DNA from: Cymbomonas tetramitiformis
Taxonomy: Eukaryota; Chlorophyta; Pyramimonadophyceae; Pyramimonadales; Pyramimonadaceae
DNA: 25,090 nucleotides
Assembly: GCA_001247695.2 (NCBI GenBank)
Contig: LGRX02029344.1
Coordinates: 1 to 25,090, forward strand
Direction of reading: 5' to 3'
Shown here: piece by piece, positions 1 to 9,143 of the stretch
Layout: every line of letters begins with the position of its first letter
How positions within the stretch are numbered: position 1 is the stretch's first letter
The notes under the pieces: model-generated
What the model was told of the DNA's origin: nothing
Database searches by the model: none
What the model saw: the letters and a program-made list of their open reading frames with translations, nothing else
Program-made: the position numbers and the translations under genes

Positions 1-1
1 T

Positions 2-1387
2 GACCAACTTTATTCTGGTCAGGACGCGGAGAATGACGCCAAGTGGCTAGAGTTCCGAGGTAAAATTGTGCCATGTTTGCGTCACCGAGCGCTGGCGTTA
101 CTCTTATCGGACGCGCGCGACTTGGAGGACATCAAGGAGGACGAGCACTTCTCTGAGGCAGCGAATCAGTTGTTTCACGACTTTCTATCGGCCGTGACTT
201 CCAAGACAGCGAATGCGGTTGTGCAGACGTACAGTGAGGAGGCGAACGGTGTCTTGGCCTGGCGGCAGCTGGTTAAAATGCGTCGAAGCACGGGCTCTGC
301 GTACTTTGTGAGGCAGGTCCAGGCTCTGCTTGATGACACGAAGAAGTTTGCGTCACTTGCTAACCCACTGCCGTTCTTTCTGAGTGCGCGGCGAGTTCTG
401 GACCGGGTGAAGGAATATGCGTGCACGAGCGAATTCCTGCCGACCGGTGAGAAATTTCATGTTGCCAGCCTGGAGGCGGTCTTTGTGGCTATGGTGCTGA
501 AGTTCTTGAACCCGGCATATGTAGTGGTGCGTTCTATGTACGCCAAGAACAAGATACCGTCGTTCCAGGAGCTGAGTGACGCGGTGTGTGACCACTACGA
601 CAACGTTATAGCCACTTCAGCAGCAGCTGCGGAGACGGGTGCTGGAATCGTGGAGGACAGGCGCAAGCAGGAGGAGCAGAAACGTACTGCACTGCTCAAG
701 AAGGTGCCGTGCCCGGTATGTCATATGACTGGGCACTCGTCCAAGGAATGCTTTGTGACCAACGAGGGCAAGCGGGAGGAGTACCTCAAGAAGAATCCCA
801 AGAGGAGGGACGCGATATTGAAGAGGGTCCAGGACTACCAAAAGCATGGGAAGCTACCCAATCGTGCGGCTGCTGCTACTGAGACTCAGCAGGACCCTGG
901 TGTGGATGCCTCTGGGGAGGCTCTATATGCTATCTGTGAGCTTGACAGCGTGGTTACCTGCCTCTCTGACGTCATGCCTCAATTTATCTCTGGTTACAGT
1001 GGGGAAGACTATACTGGTATCTCCCTGTACAACTACTATGCAGTTCTGGATGGACTTACACCTTCTGGGAGTTCTTTCCCAGTTGGAGATGAGGGCCAAT
1101 CTGTGAGTGGTGTCTGTCGGTGGAGGTCTGATGCTTCTGTGACAGAGCACTCTGCATTGAAGAAGCATGGTAAGAAGTCACACCCTTATGTGCCCAACAA
1201 GCATCGGTTCTTGTTGAACAAGCACAAGTACTTTCTGGTGGCTCCAGTGTACAACTCGTTTGTGTACGTTGATACTCTGTGCACGGCCCTCCCTGGGAGG
1301 GAGCTTGAGCCTACCCAAGCCCTGTGGGAAGCAGGGAGGGAGCAGCATCTTGGGACTGGATATCGGATATCCCCCAGGCAGCCCTAG
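2..1387 (+). CDS. gag: Copia Gag (capsid/nucleocapsid) protein, 5'-truncated by the window edge
   Basis: Gag packages the retrotransposon RNA into virus-like particles in the cytoplasm. The frame is open from base 2, so the GTG at 68 is not the true start; the N-terminus lies outside the window. The first half is helical and fits copia Gag (UBN2/Retrotran_gag_2 type), with the usual block 'hydrophobic - AW - L' around 240-300. A CCHC zinc knuckle (CX2CX4HX4C) is encoded at 710-751, with Cys at 710, 719 and 749 and His at 734; it binds RNA. A basic segment follows (about 752-860). The last 170 residues are not a familiar Gag part and may be a linker. The frame ends in TAG at 1385-1387 and continues in the same frame into pol. 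The family assignment is confident; the exact Pfam family is an inference. Confidence 0.93.
   Translation, partial: DQLYSGQDAENDAKWLEFRGKIVPCLRHRALALLLSDARDLEDIKEDEHFSEAANQLFHDFLSAVTSKTANAVVQTYSEEANGVLAWRQLVKMRRSTGSAYFVRQVQALLDDTKKFASLANPLPFFLSARRVLDRVKEYACTSEFLPTGEKFHVASLEAVFVAMVLKFLNPAYVVVRSMYAKNKIPSFQELSDAVCDHYDNVIATSAAAAETGAGIVEDRRKQEEQKRTALLKKVPCPVCHMTGHSSKECFVTNEGKREEYLKKNPKRRDAILKRVQDYQKHGKLPNRAAAATETQQDPGVDASGEALYAICELDSVVTCLSDVMPQFISGYSGEDYTGISLYNYYAVLDGLTPSGSSFPVGDEGQSVSGVCRWRSDASVTEHSALKKHGKKSHPYVPNKHRFLLNKHKYFLVAPVYNSFVYVDTLCTALPGRELEPTQALWEAGREQHLGTGYRISPRQP
1385..1387 (+). promoter_or_regulatory. Single in-frame TAG between gag and pol
   Basis: gag and pol share one reading frame. 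The only stop between base 2 and 6572 is this TAG, after a proline codon and before TAC. It could be a readthrough stop that sets the Gag:Pol ratio, or a recent nonsense mutation in what was one continuous copia ORF. Most copia elements have a single ORF, which favours mutation. The TAG is not followed by the CAR-YYA leaky context known from plant viruses. Confidence 0.55.
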
Positions 1388-4300
1388 TACACCACGGATG
1401 TCCAATGTGTGCACAGTATGTTCATGGGTGGCGCTGTGGAAGTGTCGGGCAGGGTATTGAAGGTGCTGGAAGATCCTCACTTTCCTGCTGTTGGCAGAGT
1501 GGTGTGCCAAGTGAAGATGGAGTGTGCCAAGCACCTTGTGGCGGAGCAGCACGGTCTACTGCAGCGTCTGATTGAGAAGGAGCCGGTCATGGTACGAGGG
1601 TCCTTTGAGAAGTTGCAGTCATGGGTAACTTTGCTCAGCATGGTCACTCGGGACACGGTGCAGGCGGTTGAGGACTTCTGGGCCTTGCTGGGATATGGTT
1701 ATGAGGATGATTGGGACTTTGACTCCTCATCTGGTGGCAGTGCCGGTTCAGATCACAGTGACTATGACTCTGAAGGCTCTTCTCATCGTGGTGATGACTC
1801 TTCGGGTCCAGAAGATCATACCTCTGGAACCATGCCAGATGCCTATGTGGTGCGTGGTGTTGAGCGGGTTGACTTTCAACATGCCTTCTCTTCTCACCCA
1901 TTGCCTGAGTATGTGCATGCACTGGGTGGCTCTGATGTCAGTTTCACAACACCTGCAAGGGTTGCTGCTCGCCATCATGCCTGGGCCTGTCACACACTAT
2001 CTAGACTCGGACGTGTGCCTGGTCTCAGTGATTCCTCTGACTCGGATGATGAAGATTATGATTCAGATACTGTGCCAGCTCTGGAGGATGCCTCTGACTC
2101 GGACGAGGAGGATGGTGAGCACTCATGGCAGCCCTTTGAAGAAGTGGGTGTCCCCTCTGATGGTTGGGCGTCTGGGCTGTTTTGTCATCAATGTGGCGAT
2201 GACTCTGGTAACTCCACCAATGCTCTGGATGCAGCCTCTGACATTGACTTGAATTATGATGGCTATGCTTCAGAGGATATGCCTGATCTGGTGGATGCTT
2301 CGGACTCGGACGAGGAGGACGAGATGTGCATGTTGCAGCCCCTTGCAGAAGTGGGTGGCATCCCCTCTGATGATTGGGCATCTGGGCTGTTCTCTCTGCC
2401 TTGTGAGCAACACCTCTACCCCGAGAGCGCTGACCCTGGTACTGGTGCTGATTGGTATGATAATGCGCCTGATCTGGAGGATGGCAGTGGCTCTGATGAT
2501 GACGAGTCAGGTGACTTACCAGGGGGGCATCCTATGTGCACCCCACTTGCCCTGTGTGTTGCATCGGCGCACAGCAGGACTGACACATTCACCGGCGACC
2601 TGCCATTGGCTGCAGGCGGTGGTCAAGTGGCCATGTTGGACAGTGGTGCCTCCAAGCACATATTCAACTCGATGGCTAGCTTTGGGAGTGACTTTGATGC
2701 CACTTCTCGTTCCACTTTCAGTGTGGTGCAGGCGGGTACTGTCTCATCGGAGGGCAGTGGCACAGTGACATTTGCTAAGCTGGATGTGCTTACTGGGCGC
2801 GCTGTTGGGCTGCAGTTCACTGGTGCACACTGTATCCCTGGGCAGCCTTTCAATTTGGTGTCAGTGGTGGCACTTGAGGATGCTGGTTTCAGTGTTGACT
2901 TTGGGGCTAGGCGGATATCCAGTGAGGGGATGACATTCTCATTCTCCAGGGTTGGCAACCAGTACATCATATATGAGGATCAGGTGACTGGCGCTCTGGA
3001 TGCATATGTAGCCTGTGCGGCATACCACGATGACTCTGACCGAGACAAGTCGGACTGGAAGTTTGAGGGGGCTGCAAGACACATCGAGGAGCACGGGCCG
3101 TTCACTCTGGAACTCTTTGCCTCTGATGACAACCACATCTTGGGCAGCTATTGCACCATTGGTCGCTCTTGCTTTGACAGGGACTGGGCAGGTGAGGCGT
3201 GCTATGGCAACCCTCCCTATCAACATGATATCATCCTGCGGTGCCTGCAAAAGGCACTCAGGGATTTTGATAGGGCACCTCAGTCCACCAGGTTTCTTTT
3301 GGTGTTACCCAAGTGGGAGACTGCAAGCTGGTGGCAGCTTACTTCGCAGTTTGCCCTTATTCATGAGTATCCTGCTGGGGAAACCATATTCTCAGCTCCA
3401 CTGGATGCATGTTACAACGTGGAGCACCTCGAGATGTGTGGAGAAGACCGGGTATGGGTCAGAGAGACCAAGTGGCCGGTGGTGGTACTGTACAAGGATG
3501 GGCATACAGCCATGAAGATTGACGCCAAGATGCTTGCACATCTTCGTCTTGGACATGTTGGGGACATCACCATGCAGGACATGCTGGACGAGGGGGTCCC
3601 CATGGGCATCACGGCTGCGCAGTATGCCAAGAGCCTGGTGCTGCGCTGCTCGGAGAGGTGTGTCTCCTGCAGGCTGACCAAGGCCATCAGACCCTCTATG
3701 AAGCCTACGGGCAGGGAGAGGGCTGCGGAGATCGGATTGTTGGTATGGTCTGACACCTGTGGGCCTTTCAGGCACAGTGCTGGTGGGTACAGGTGGTTTG
3801 TTCTTTTCTTGGATGATTGCACATCCTGGTTGTGTGTGTACTTCCTGAAGAGGAAGTCCGACTACCTGGGGGCGCTGGAGGAATTCCTGGTCGAAGTCAA
3901 GAAGCACAGGAGCCGCATGGGCCTGGAGGAGAAGTACCACATGGTTCTGCATACTGATGGCGACTCGACCATGATTGCTGGGCAGACGCAGCAATACTGC
4001 AAGGAGAGAGGCATTGAGCAGCGGCATGGTTCACCATACCTCCACGAGAACCAGTCTCGGGTCGAGAGGTCACACAGGACGGTGCAAGCGATGGCTCGGG
4101 CGATGCTGGTGACCTCTGGCTTTGGTGTGGAGGTATGGCCACTGTCTGTTCGGCACACAGTGTACACCTTGAACAGGACCTTCCAGCGGCCTCTGCACAA
4201 GCAGTCCCCCTACTTCATACTGTATGGGAAACACTATGACCTCTCCCTTCTTCGAGTATTTGGCTGTTTGGCGTATGCCTTTGTGGACCCGGACAGCAGG

Positions 4301-6574
4301 GAGCATAAGCTCAGTGACAGGGCGAAGCAGCTCAGGTACGTTGGTCACTCTGAGGTCTCCTCGGCCTACTTACTGTATGATCCCGAGTCCGGCAAGATCG
4401 TCAAGTCTGGTATGGTGAGGTTCCATGAGACGGTCGACAAGCTGGGCAAGGTGGTCACCACGTGGGATCCTTCAGCAGTGGCCCCACTGAGTACCAACTT
4501 CATGGTGACGGTGCTGGATGCGGAGTATCATGCAGCCCTTCCCAGTGGTTTGGGAGATGATATTCTTGGCATTGGTGCCTATTTGCCTGATGAGAGCGAC
4601 GAGATCTTGGCGGTGCTGAAGGTGCAGGCTGGGGATATGGTATGCTGGGTGAGCCTCAGAGACTATCTAGATGGCCAGCCCAAGCGTATGAGTACTGTGA
4701 GCTCAGCTATGCAACGTGGTGACCTCAATGTCGACTACCCACTGTTCACTGAAGTCATGGCGGATGTTGGGAAAGAGAAGCTGGAGGCTGGGATCATATG
4801 CGCACGGGCTGTGGGACCCAGCTCATTCCCATGCTGTGTTATGCTGCTCACAAACTTCACGCACATCGATCTGCCATTGGGTAAGGTGCATTTCCCTCCT
4901 GAGCACACATGCTTGGCAGCAGCTGTGAAGGCGTGTGCTGGAGGATCAGTGGATGTGCTGCCACCTGGGGTGACTGAACCGAAGGGGGTCAAGCAAGCTA
5001 TGGGGGCGCCAGATGCTAATGAGTGGATGGAAGCTATCCAGACAGAGCTGGAGGCCCTGGTTACAGTCAAGCGGGCTCTCGAGATGATGGACAAGGAGGA
5101 TGTGCCCCCTGGGGTTCACCTGTTGGACATGGCTCTGGTGTTGAAGGTCAAGCTGGACAAGCATAGGCAGTTGCAGAAGCGCAAAGCAAGGGTGTGTGTG
5201 AGGGGCAACAAGCAGGAGTATGGTGTCGACTATTTTGACACCTTTGCCCCGTGTACTCAGTTGTCTTCGGTGAGACTGGTTATCATTCTGGCGCTCAACC
5301 TTTCCCTGCAGGTGTATCACATGGATGTGGAGACAGCCTTCCTGAACTCGACCCTCGAGGAGGATCTGTATGTCCAGCTCCCTAGGGCGGGGCTGGAGTA
5401 TCAGGGGAGGACGTGTGCCAAGCTCCTCAAGGCGGTGTATGGCCTGAAGCAAGCGGGCAAAGAGTGGTTTGAGACCAGCGATGCTTTCATCATGGCCTAC
5501 GACGAGAGGATGAGGCGCAGTGATATTGAGCCCTGTCTGTATTTCATCAGGGACTCTGACATCACAGTCATTATTCTGGCATATGTTGATGACTACATTG
5601 TGGCCACTGACAGTAGCGCGTGGTATGACAGCTTCGTGGCAGCCTTCAACTCCCAGTATGCCTGCAAGGACTTGGGTGTTCTGGACCTTGTGATGGGTAT
5701 TGGTGTGCGCTGGGGCCCTGGGGTGGCATATCTCTCCCAATCTGGGTACATCTCCCAGATGATTGACACCTATGGACTCAAGGATGCCAAGCCTGCTAGT
5801 CTGCCCATGTCCCCAGGGTGCTCTCTTGCCCCATCTGATGGCAAGGATACCACCATCCCATTCAGGGGGCTGCTTGGGCAACTGCAGTGGATTGCAAGGT
5901 GCTCGCGCCCTGACATCATGGCTGCTGTATCTGCCCTCTCCCGGTTCTGTGCGTCCTATGGCCCAGAGCACTTTGTGGCACTGAAGCAGGTTGTCAGATA
6001 CCTCAAGGGCACTGTGGGCTACGAGCTGGTGCTGCGAGCAACCTCTTCTGTGCCAAGGGGGCTGGGTCTGGCATGTGGAGCACTACCGATGTGCATATAC
6101 ACTGATGCTGACTATGCTGGCTGCAAGACAACGAGAAAGTCCACATCTGGCATTGCTGTCTACCTGTGTGGGAGCTTGCTCATCTTCTCCTCGATCATGC
6201 AGAGATGTGTATCGCTGTCGACTACCGAGGCTGAGATCATTGCCATGTCTGAAGGGGCTCGGGAGATCAAGTACATCATGAACGTGCTGAACGACTTGGT
6301 GGACATCCGCAACCCGGTGCCTATGTACTGTGACAATCAAGGGGCCATTCATTTGACCTCCGATTATGTCAACAACAACAGATCCAAGCACATTGAGGTA
6401 AGGAATATGTACATCCGAGAATTGGTGAAGTCCGACACAGCGGAAGCCTTGTATGTCTGCTCAGCGGACAACACCTCGGACATCTTCACCAAACCTCTTC
6501 CCCTACCACTATTCCTTAAGCACAGGGAAAGCTTGGGCATCATGAAGCTGCAGGACACCACCTCTGAAGACTGA
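1388..6574 (+). CDS. pol: Copia Pol polyprotein: protease, methyltransferase-like insert, integrase, reverse transcriptase, RNase H
   Basis: This polyprotein makes and integrates the cDNA copy. After the TAG the first usable ATG is at 1418. An acidic Ser/Asp-rich region (about 1720-2530) comes first. The protease motif LDSGAS follows (Asp codon 2639). A GNPPY-containing insert lies at about 3071-3406. The HHCC zinc domain has His at 3539 and 3554 and Cys at 3659 and 3668. The integrase has Asp at 3752, Asp at 3956 and Glu at 4064, with exactly 35 residues between the last two (DD35E). The reverse transcriptase has MDVETAFL (Asp 5324), YGLKQA, and YVDD at 5582-5593. The RNase H has Asp 6104, Glu 6227 and Asp 6332 (TDADYAG, TTEAE, CDNQGA), and the usual DIFTKPL near the end. 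No frameshift or internal stop is seen, so the protein looks functional. It is longer than usual for copia because of the acidic region and the insert. Confidence 0.97.
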   Translation, partial: YTTDVQCVHSMFMGGAVEVSGRVLKVLEDPHFPAVGRVVCQVKMECAKHLVAEQHGLLQRLIEKEPVMVRGSFEKLQSWVTLLSMVTRDTVQAVEDFWALLGYGYEDDWDFDSSSGGSAGSDHSDYDSEGSSHRGDDSSGPEDHTSGTMPDAYVVRGVERVDFQHAFSSHPLPEYVHALGGSDVSFTTPARVAARHHAWACHTLSRLGRVPGLSDSSDSDDEDYDSDTVPALEDASDSDEEDGEHSWQPFEEVGVPSDGWASGLFCHQCGDDSGNSTNALDAASDIDLNYDGYASEDMPDLVDASDSDEEDEMCMLQPLAEVGGIPSDDWASGLFSLPCEQHLYPESADPGTGADWYDNAPDLEDGSGSDDDESGDLPGGHPMCTPLALCVASAHSRTDTFTGDLPLAAGGGQVAMLDSGASKHIFNSMASFGSDFDATSRSTFSVVQAGTVSSEGSGTVTFAKLDVLTGRAVGLQFTGAHCIPGQPFNLVSVVALEDAGFSVDFGARRISSEGMTFSFSRVGNQYIIYEDQVTGALDAYVACAAYHDDSDRDKSDWKFEGAARHIEEHGPFTLELFASDDNHILGSYCTIGRSCFDRDWAGEACYGNPPYQHDIILRCLQKALRDFDRAPQSTRFLLVLPKWETASWWQLTSQFALIHEYPAGETIFSAPLDACYNVEHLEMCGEDRVWVRETKWPVVVLYKDGHTAMKIDAKMLAHLRLGHVGDITMQDMLDEGVPMGITAAQYAKSLVLRCSERCVSCRLTKAIRPSMKPTGRERAAEIGLLVWSDTCGPFRHSAGGYRWFVLFLDDCTSWLCVYFLKRKSDYLGALEEFLVEVKKHRSRMGLEEKYHMVLHTDGDSTMIAGQTQQYCKERGIEQRHGSPYLHENQSRVERSHRTVQAMARAMLVTSGFGVEVWPLSVRHTVYTLNRTFQRPLHKQSPYFILYGKHYDLSLLRVFGCLAYAFVDPDSREHKLSDRAKQLRYVGHSEVSSAYLLYDPESGKIVKSGMVRFHETVDKLGKVVTTWDPSAVAPLSTNFMVTVLDAEYHAALPSGLGDDILGIGAYLPDESDEILAVLKVQAGDMVCWVSLRDYLDGQPKRMSTVSSAMQRGDLNVDYPLFTEVMADVGKEKLEAGIICARAVGPSSFPCCVMLLTNFTHIDLPLGKVHFPPEHTCLAAAVKACAGGSVDVLPPGVTEPKGVKQAMGAPDANEWMEAIQTELEALVTVKRALEMMDKEDVPPGVHLLDMALVLKVKLDKHRQLQKRKARVCVRGNKQEYGVDYFDTFAPCTQLSSVRLVIILALNLSLQVYHMDVETAFLNSTLEEDLYVQLPRAGLEYQGRTCAKLLKAVYGLKQAGKEWFETSDAFIMAYDERMRRSDIEPCLYFIRDSDITVIILAYVDDYIVATDSSAWYDSFVAAFNSQYACKDLGVLDLVMGIGVRWGPGVAYLSQSGYISQMIDTYGLKDAKPASLPMSPGCSLAPSDGKDTTIPFRGLLGQLQWIARCSRPDIMAAVSALSRFCASYGPEHFVALKQVVRYLKGTVGYELVLRATSSVPRGLGLACGALPMCIYTDADYAGCKTTRKSTSGIAVYLCGSLLIFSSIMQRCVSLSTTEAEIIAMSEGAREIKYIMNVLNDLVDIRNPVPMYCDNQGAIHLTSDYVNNNRSKHIEVRNMYIRELVKSDTAEALYVCSADNTSDIFTKPLPLPLFLKHRESLGIMKLQDTTSED
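2072..2515 (+). repeat. Internal acidic repeat in the pol N-terminal region
   Basis: Two copies start at 2072 and 2279, 207 bp (69 codons) apart. Both carry ASDSDEED followed by a conserved PSDxWASGLF block. A third, shorter copy (APDLEDGSGSDDD) begins at 2465. The spacing keeps the reading frame. The region is probably disordered; its role is unknown. Confidence 0.75.
3071..3406 (+). other. Methyltransferase-like (NPPY) domain inside copia pol
   Basis: This segment sits between protease and the HHCC domain, where ordinary copia elements have only a linker. It shows GPFTLELFAS, then DRDW, then GNPPY (N-P-P-Y at 3209-3220), then LLVLPKWETASWW. The order resembles Dam-like adenine N6 methyltransferase folds (motif IV D/N-P-P-Y) and the related DLFAS / PPF blocks known in DIRS-type elements. 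A clear AdoMet-binding motif I is not seen, so catalytic activity is doubtful. The fold assignment is my inference from motifs only. Confidence 0.55.
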
Positions 6575-6582
6575 AGACTGAA

Positions 6583-6708
6583 GGGGGCACCATCCCATAC
6601 TCTGGAGCTGGAGGGGCACCATCCCAAGAACTGGATATTGCTGACTGAAGGGGCACCATTCCCAAGAACTGGCAGTAGGACAACTAGACAGTCACCCTTT
6701 AGAAGGGG
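6583..6708 (+). repeat. Three GGGGCACCAT repeats and the polypurine tract
   Basis: Between the pol stop and the LTR, the block GGGGCACCAT(T)CCCA occurs three times, starting near 6583, 6612 and 6648. Copies two and three continue with AGAACTGG. Each begins with a purine run that resembles a polypurine tract. The purine run at 6700-6708 (TAGAAGGGG), directly before TATTGG, is the best candidate for the real plus-strand primer. Confidence 0.65.
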
Positions 6709-7122
6709 TATTGGAATCTGCAAGTGCTGCTGATCAGTTTGGTGTAAAGCATGACTATCTAGACCTTGTACAGTAGTCAGGATGCTCAAACCCTGAAGAA
6801 ACCCTAAAGAAACCCTGTGGAACCCTTAGATCTAGATCTGTAGATCTGCTGAACTAATCGTGGCCGTCAGATCACTGATGACCATCGGGAAGTGCGTAAT
6901 GACTCCATCTGTAGTAGTCAGGAGTGTCACTGCGGTCGGTATGAACACGACAGTGACACGTAGGAGTCTGTTTCGTGAACTTTCACATAAGATCGCCTAA
7001 TCGCCCAATCAGTAATGATGGCGCGCAAATGTTCGTGTCGTTTCGAGCAACGAACTGGTATATCTTTTGATAATGAAAGTTTACGCTCGCTTTTGTGTAA
7101 CCGAAACTCTCGAAATCCTACA
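6709..7122 (+). repeat. Probable 3' LTR of the copia element
   Basis: It begins TATTGGAAT directly after the purine tract; copia LTRs usually start TGTTGG, so one base differs. An end at 7122 gives a terminal ATCCTACA, roughly the inverse of the start. It contains a short AAACCCT-rich stretch (6789-6829) and a TGTAA at 7096, which is a polyadenylation signal in green algae. The 5' LTR is not in the window, so the boundaries are estimates. Confidence 0.5.
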
Positions 7123-7129
7123 CTATGCC

Positions 7130-7770
7130 TATGGATGAAGACGCCATGACTGGAGGGCAGGCGCACACCGTGTCCCACAGCCCTTGAATGAATACGCCAG
7201 GACTGGAGGGCATGCGCACACGTGCCCCACAGCCATTGGATGAAGACGCCAGGACTGGAGGGCAGGCGCACACCGTGTCCCACAGCCCTTGGATGAAGAC
7301 ACTAGGACTGGAAGACATTGCTTACCCCAGTATCCACAACCCACGTGAGATGAACTCGCCAGGACTGGAGGGCATGCGCACACGTGTCCCACAGCCGTGG
7401 ATGAAGACACCAGGACTGGGGGCAGCGCACACCGTGTCCACAGCCCTTGGATGAAGGCACCATGACTGGAGGGTGGCGCTGTGTCCACGACGCGGATGAA
7501 GGCGGCGGCAGGACTGGAGGGCAGAGGCTGGCACCGTGTCCCAGCCCTTGGATGGCGCGGACTGGAGGGCACGCACCGTGTCCCACAGCCTGGATGAAAG
7601 CCTTCAGGACTGGAGAGCATATGCGTACCGTGTCCACAAGCAACACTTGGATGAAGACGCCTTCAGGACTGGAGGGCATATGCGCACCGTGTCCCACAGC
7701 CCTTGGATGAAGACGCCAGGACTTGAGGGCAGGCGCGAACCGTGTCCCACAGCCCTTGGATGAAGATCAG
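7130..7770. repeat. Degenerate minisatellite, about 12 units of 45-60 bp
   Basis: The core is GGATGAAGACGCCAGGACTG, then GAGGGCA, GCGCAC, and a CCGTGTCCCACAGCCCTT block. Units start near 7134, 7190, 7240, 7291, 7350, 7399, 7450, 7494, 7551, 7590, 7650, 7706 and 7760. Unit length varies and is not held to multiples of three, so the short ORFs here are by-products. The array starts a few bases after the LTR. Confidence 0.9.
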
Positions 7771-8130
7771 CTGCCCTTGCATGAACAGTTGCGTGAAAGC
7801 GTACTGCTTGTTGTTTCGTGCCTGCCAGCCCAACGCCCCAAATCGTGAATCACAACAACACCCCAGGATCGATGCCAGTAACTGCTGTATGCGATGCTTG
7901 CGGCTTGTGATGGGGGACCATCACATGCAAGTGAACACCTGGCGCATCGGTTTCCGCACTTGCATGGCGTCTTCTCAGTGCCAGCTTCCAAGAGCTTTAA
8001 CAGCCGTGAAAAGTTGGGAGCATGTGAACGCACCATATGCAGGAACGGATCCTCTGCCACGGGTGCAAGTATAAACGAATCAGTGTCTAGCCGCATGTAC
8101 CTATGTGTATATCACCCCGCCAGCTCATTC
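7771..8130. other. Unannotated stretch
   Basis: It lies between two satellite arrays. The short ORFs on both strands show no recognisable family and no motif. I see nothing that I can support here. Confidence 0.5.
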
Positions 8131-8246
8131 AAACTGCACGCGTGAAGCCCGCAGGCCCCAAACTGCACGCGTGAAGCCCGCAGGCCCCAAACTGCACGCG
8201 TGAAGCCCGCAGGCCCCAAACTGCACGCGTGAAGCCCACAGGCCCC
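8131..8246. repeat. Four perfect-to-near-perfect 29-bp tandem repeats
   Basis: Units start at 8131, 8160, 8189 and 8218. Each carries AAACTGCACGCGTGAAGCCC followed by a GCAGGCCCC tail; the last copy has one change (GCAGG to ACAGG). Each unit has one ACGCGT, so four such hexamers stand 29 bp apart. The low divergence points to a recent expansion. Confidence 0.97.
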
Positions 8247-9143
8247 AAACAATTGCTTTTACCGACCGAGCAGGGCTCGAGGGCACGCAGCACCATGAAG
8301 TAGCGCTAGAAGCTACTGTGGCGCGCGGGAGTCGAGGCAGAGCAGAACAGAAGAGTTCACCTCCAGTGCGTGTATACGAAGATGCCGGCTATGCTGGGAG
8401 CCGCGAGGGCTCGAAGCTCAAACATTCACCAAGCCAGGAGCCACTACCTCGGGCAAGGTTTTACAGCACACACGGAACGAGTGGGAGTGATGGAGCTAAA
8501 AAAGCCTGAGAAGTGAACTCGCGGGCACCATCCGTGTGGATCCCTCTCTCAGTCCCTACGGTGATGCAGGTCAAGCTTGAGTCCTGGGACAGGGTCTTCT
8601 CCAGGCAGCTCTCCCACGCACAGTTCGGAGGAACCGCCTGTGCTGTTGTCAGCTCGTTGTCTGTCACATGCACTTTAGGATCACGGGATGACAATCATAG
8701 AAGTAGGAAGGGGGCCGCCCGGCGCACCAGTCGAAATCCTGCAGAACTGGCTGTCGAAACATCTCCACCGCGAAGAACCTGTTGGCCGGGAATAAGAAAC
8801 AACGCACCCTACACGTGATGATGGCTCAAGTGCCCAGACTCAAGCACCAGCCTGGATCGTGTGTGTCGCCCAGCACGATGAGTCATGAGGTACAGACACA
8901 CGACTGAATGCGGAGTGAGTTCATGAAATGTAATATAAATGAAGTCGTGTAACCGGCATATTTCATGAGCAGTCGCGATAGGGCAAGCGGTCCTAATTAC
9001 CACTACTCGCGGGATTAATCGGAGTTAATTGGTGACTATTCTGACCTAGGCGCCAGCATCCACCCCGCAACCCACCGCAGATGCAGCAGAATGCCACAAA
9101 AACCAGGCGTTAGGCAGTCCACTGCAGACCCCGGAGCTGGGGC
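8247..9143. other. Unannotated stretch
   Basis: There are only short ORFs of unlike composition in all frames. No protein family, tRNA-like fold or mobile-element end was recognised. Confidence 0.5.

Larger units (their letters stand above)
1..7122 (+). mobile_element. Ty1/copia LTR retrotransposon, 5' end outside the window
   Basis: The domain order (Gag with zinc knuckle, aspartic protease, integrase, reverse transcriptase, RNase H) defines the copia superfamily, in which integrase precedes reverse transcriptase. All catalytic residues that I checked are present and pol is open for more than 5 kb, so the copy is young or was active recently. The 5' LTR, primer-binding site and start of gag lie upstream of base 1. 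The 3' side has a purine tract at 6700-6708 and a probable LTR at 6709-7122. Target duplication and LTR identity cannot be checked because the left end is missing. Confidence 0.95.

Noticed and set aside
68..70. GTG as the start of gag
   Set aside because: The same frame is open back to base 2 with sensible residues, so the gene starts outside the window.
7129..7763. Overlapping ORFs across the minisatellite
   Set aside because: Unit lengths are not multiples of three and no frame is kept; repeat by-products.
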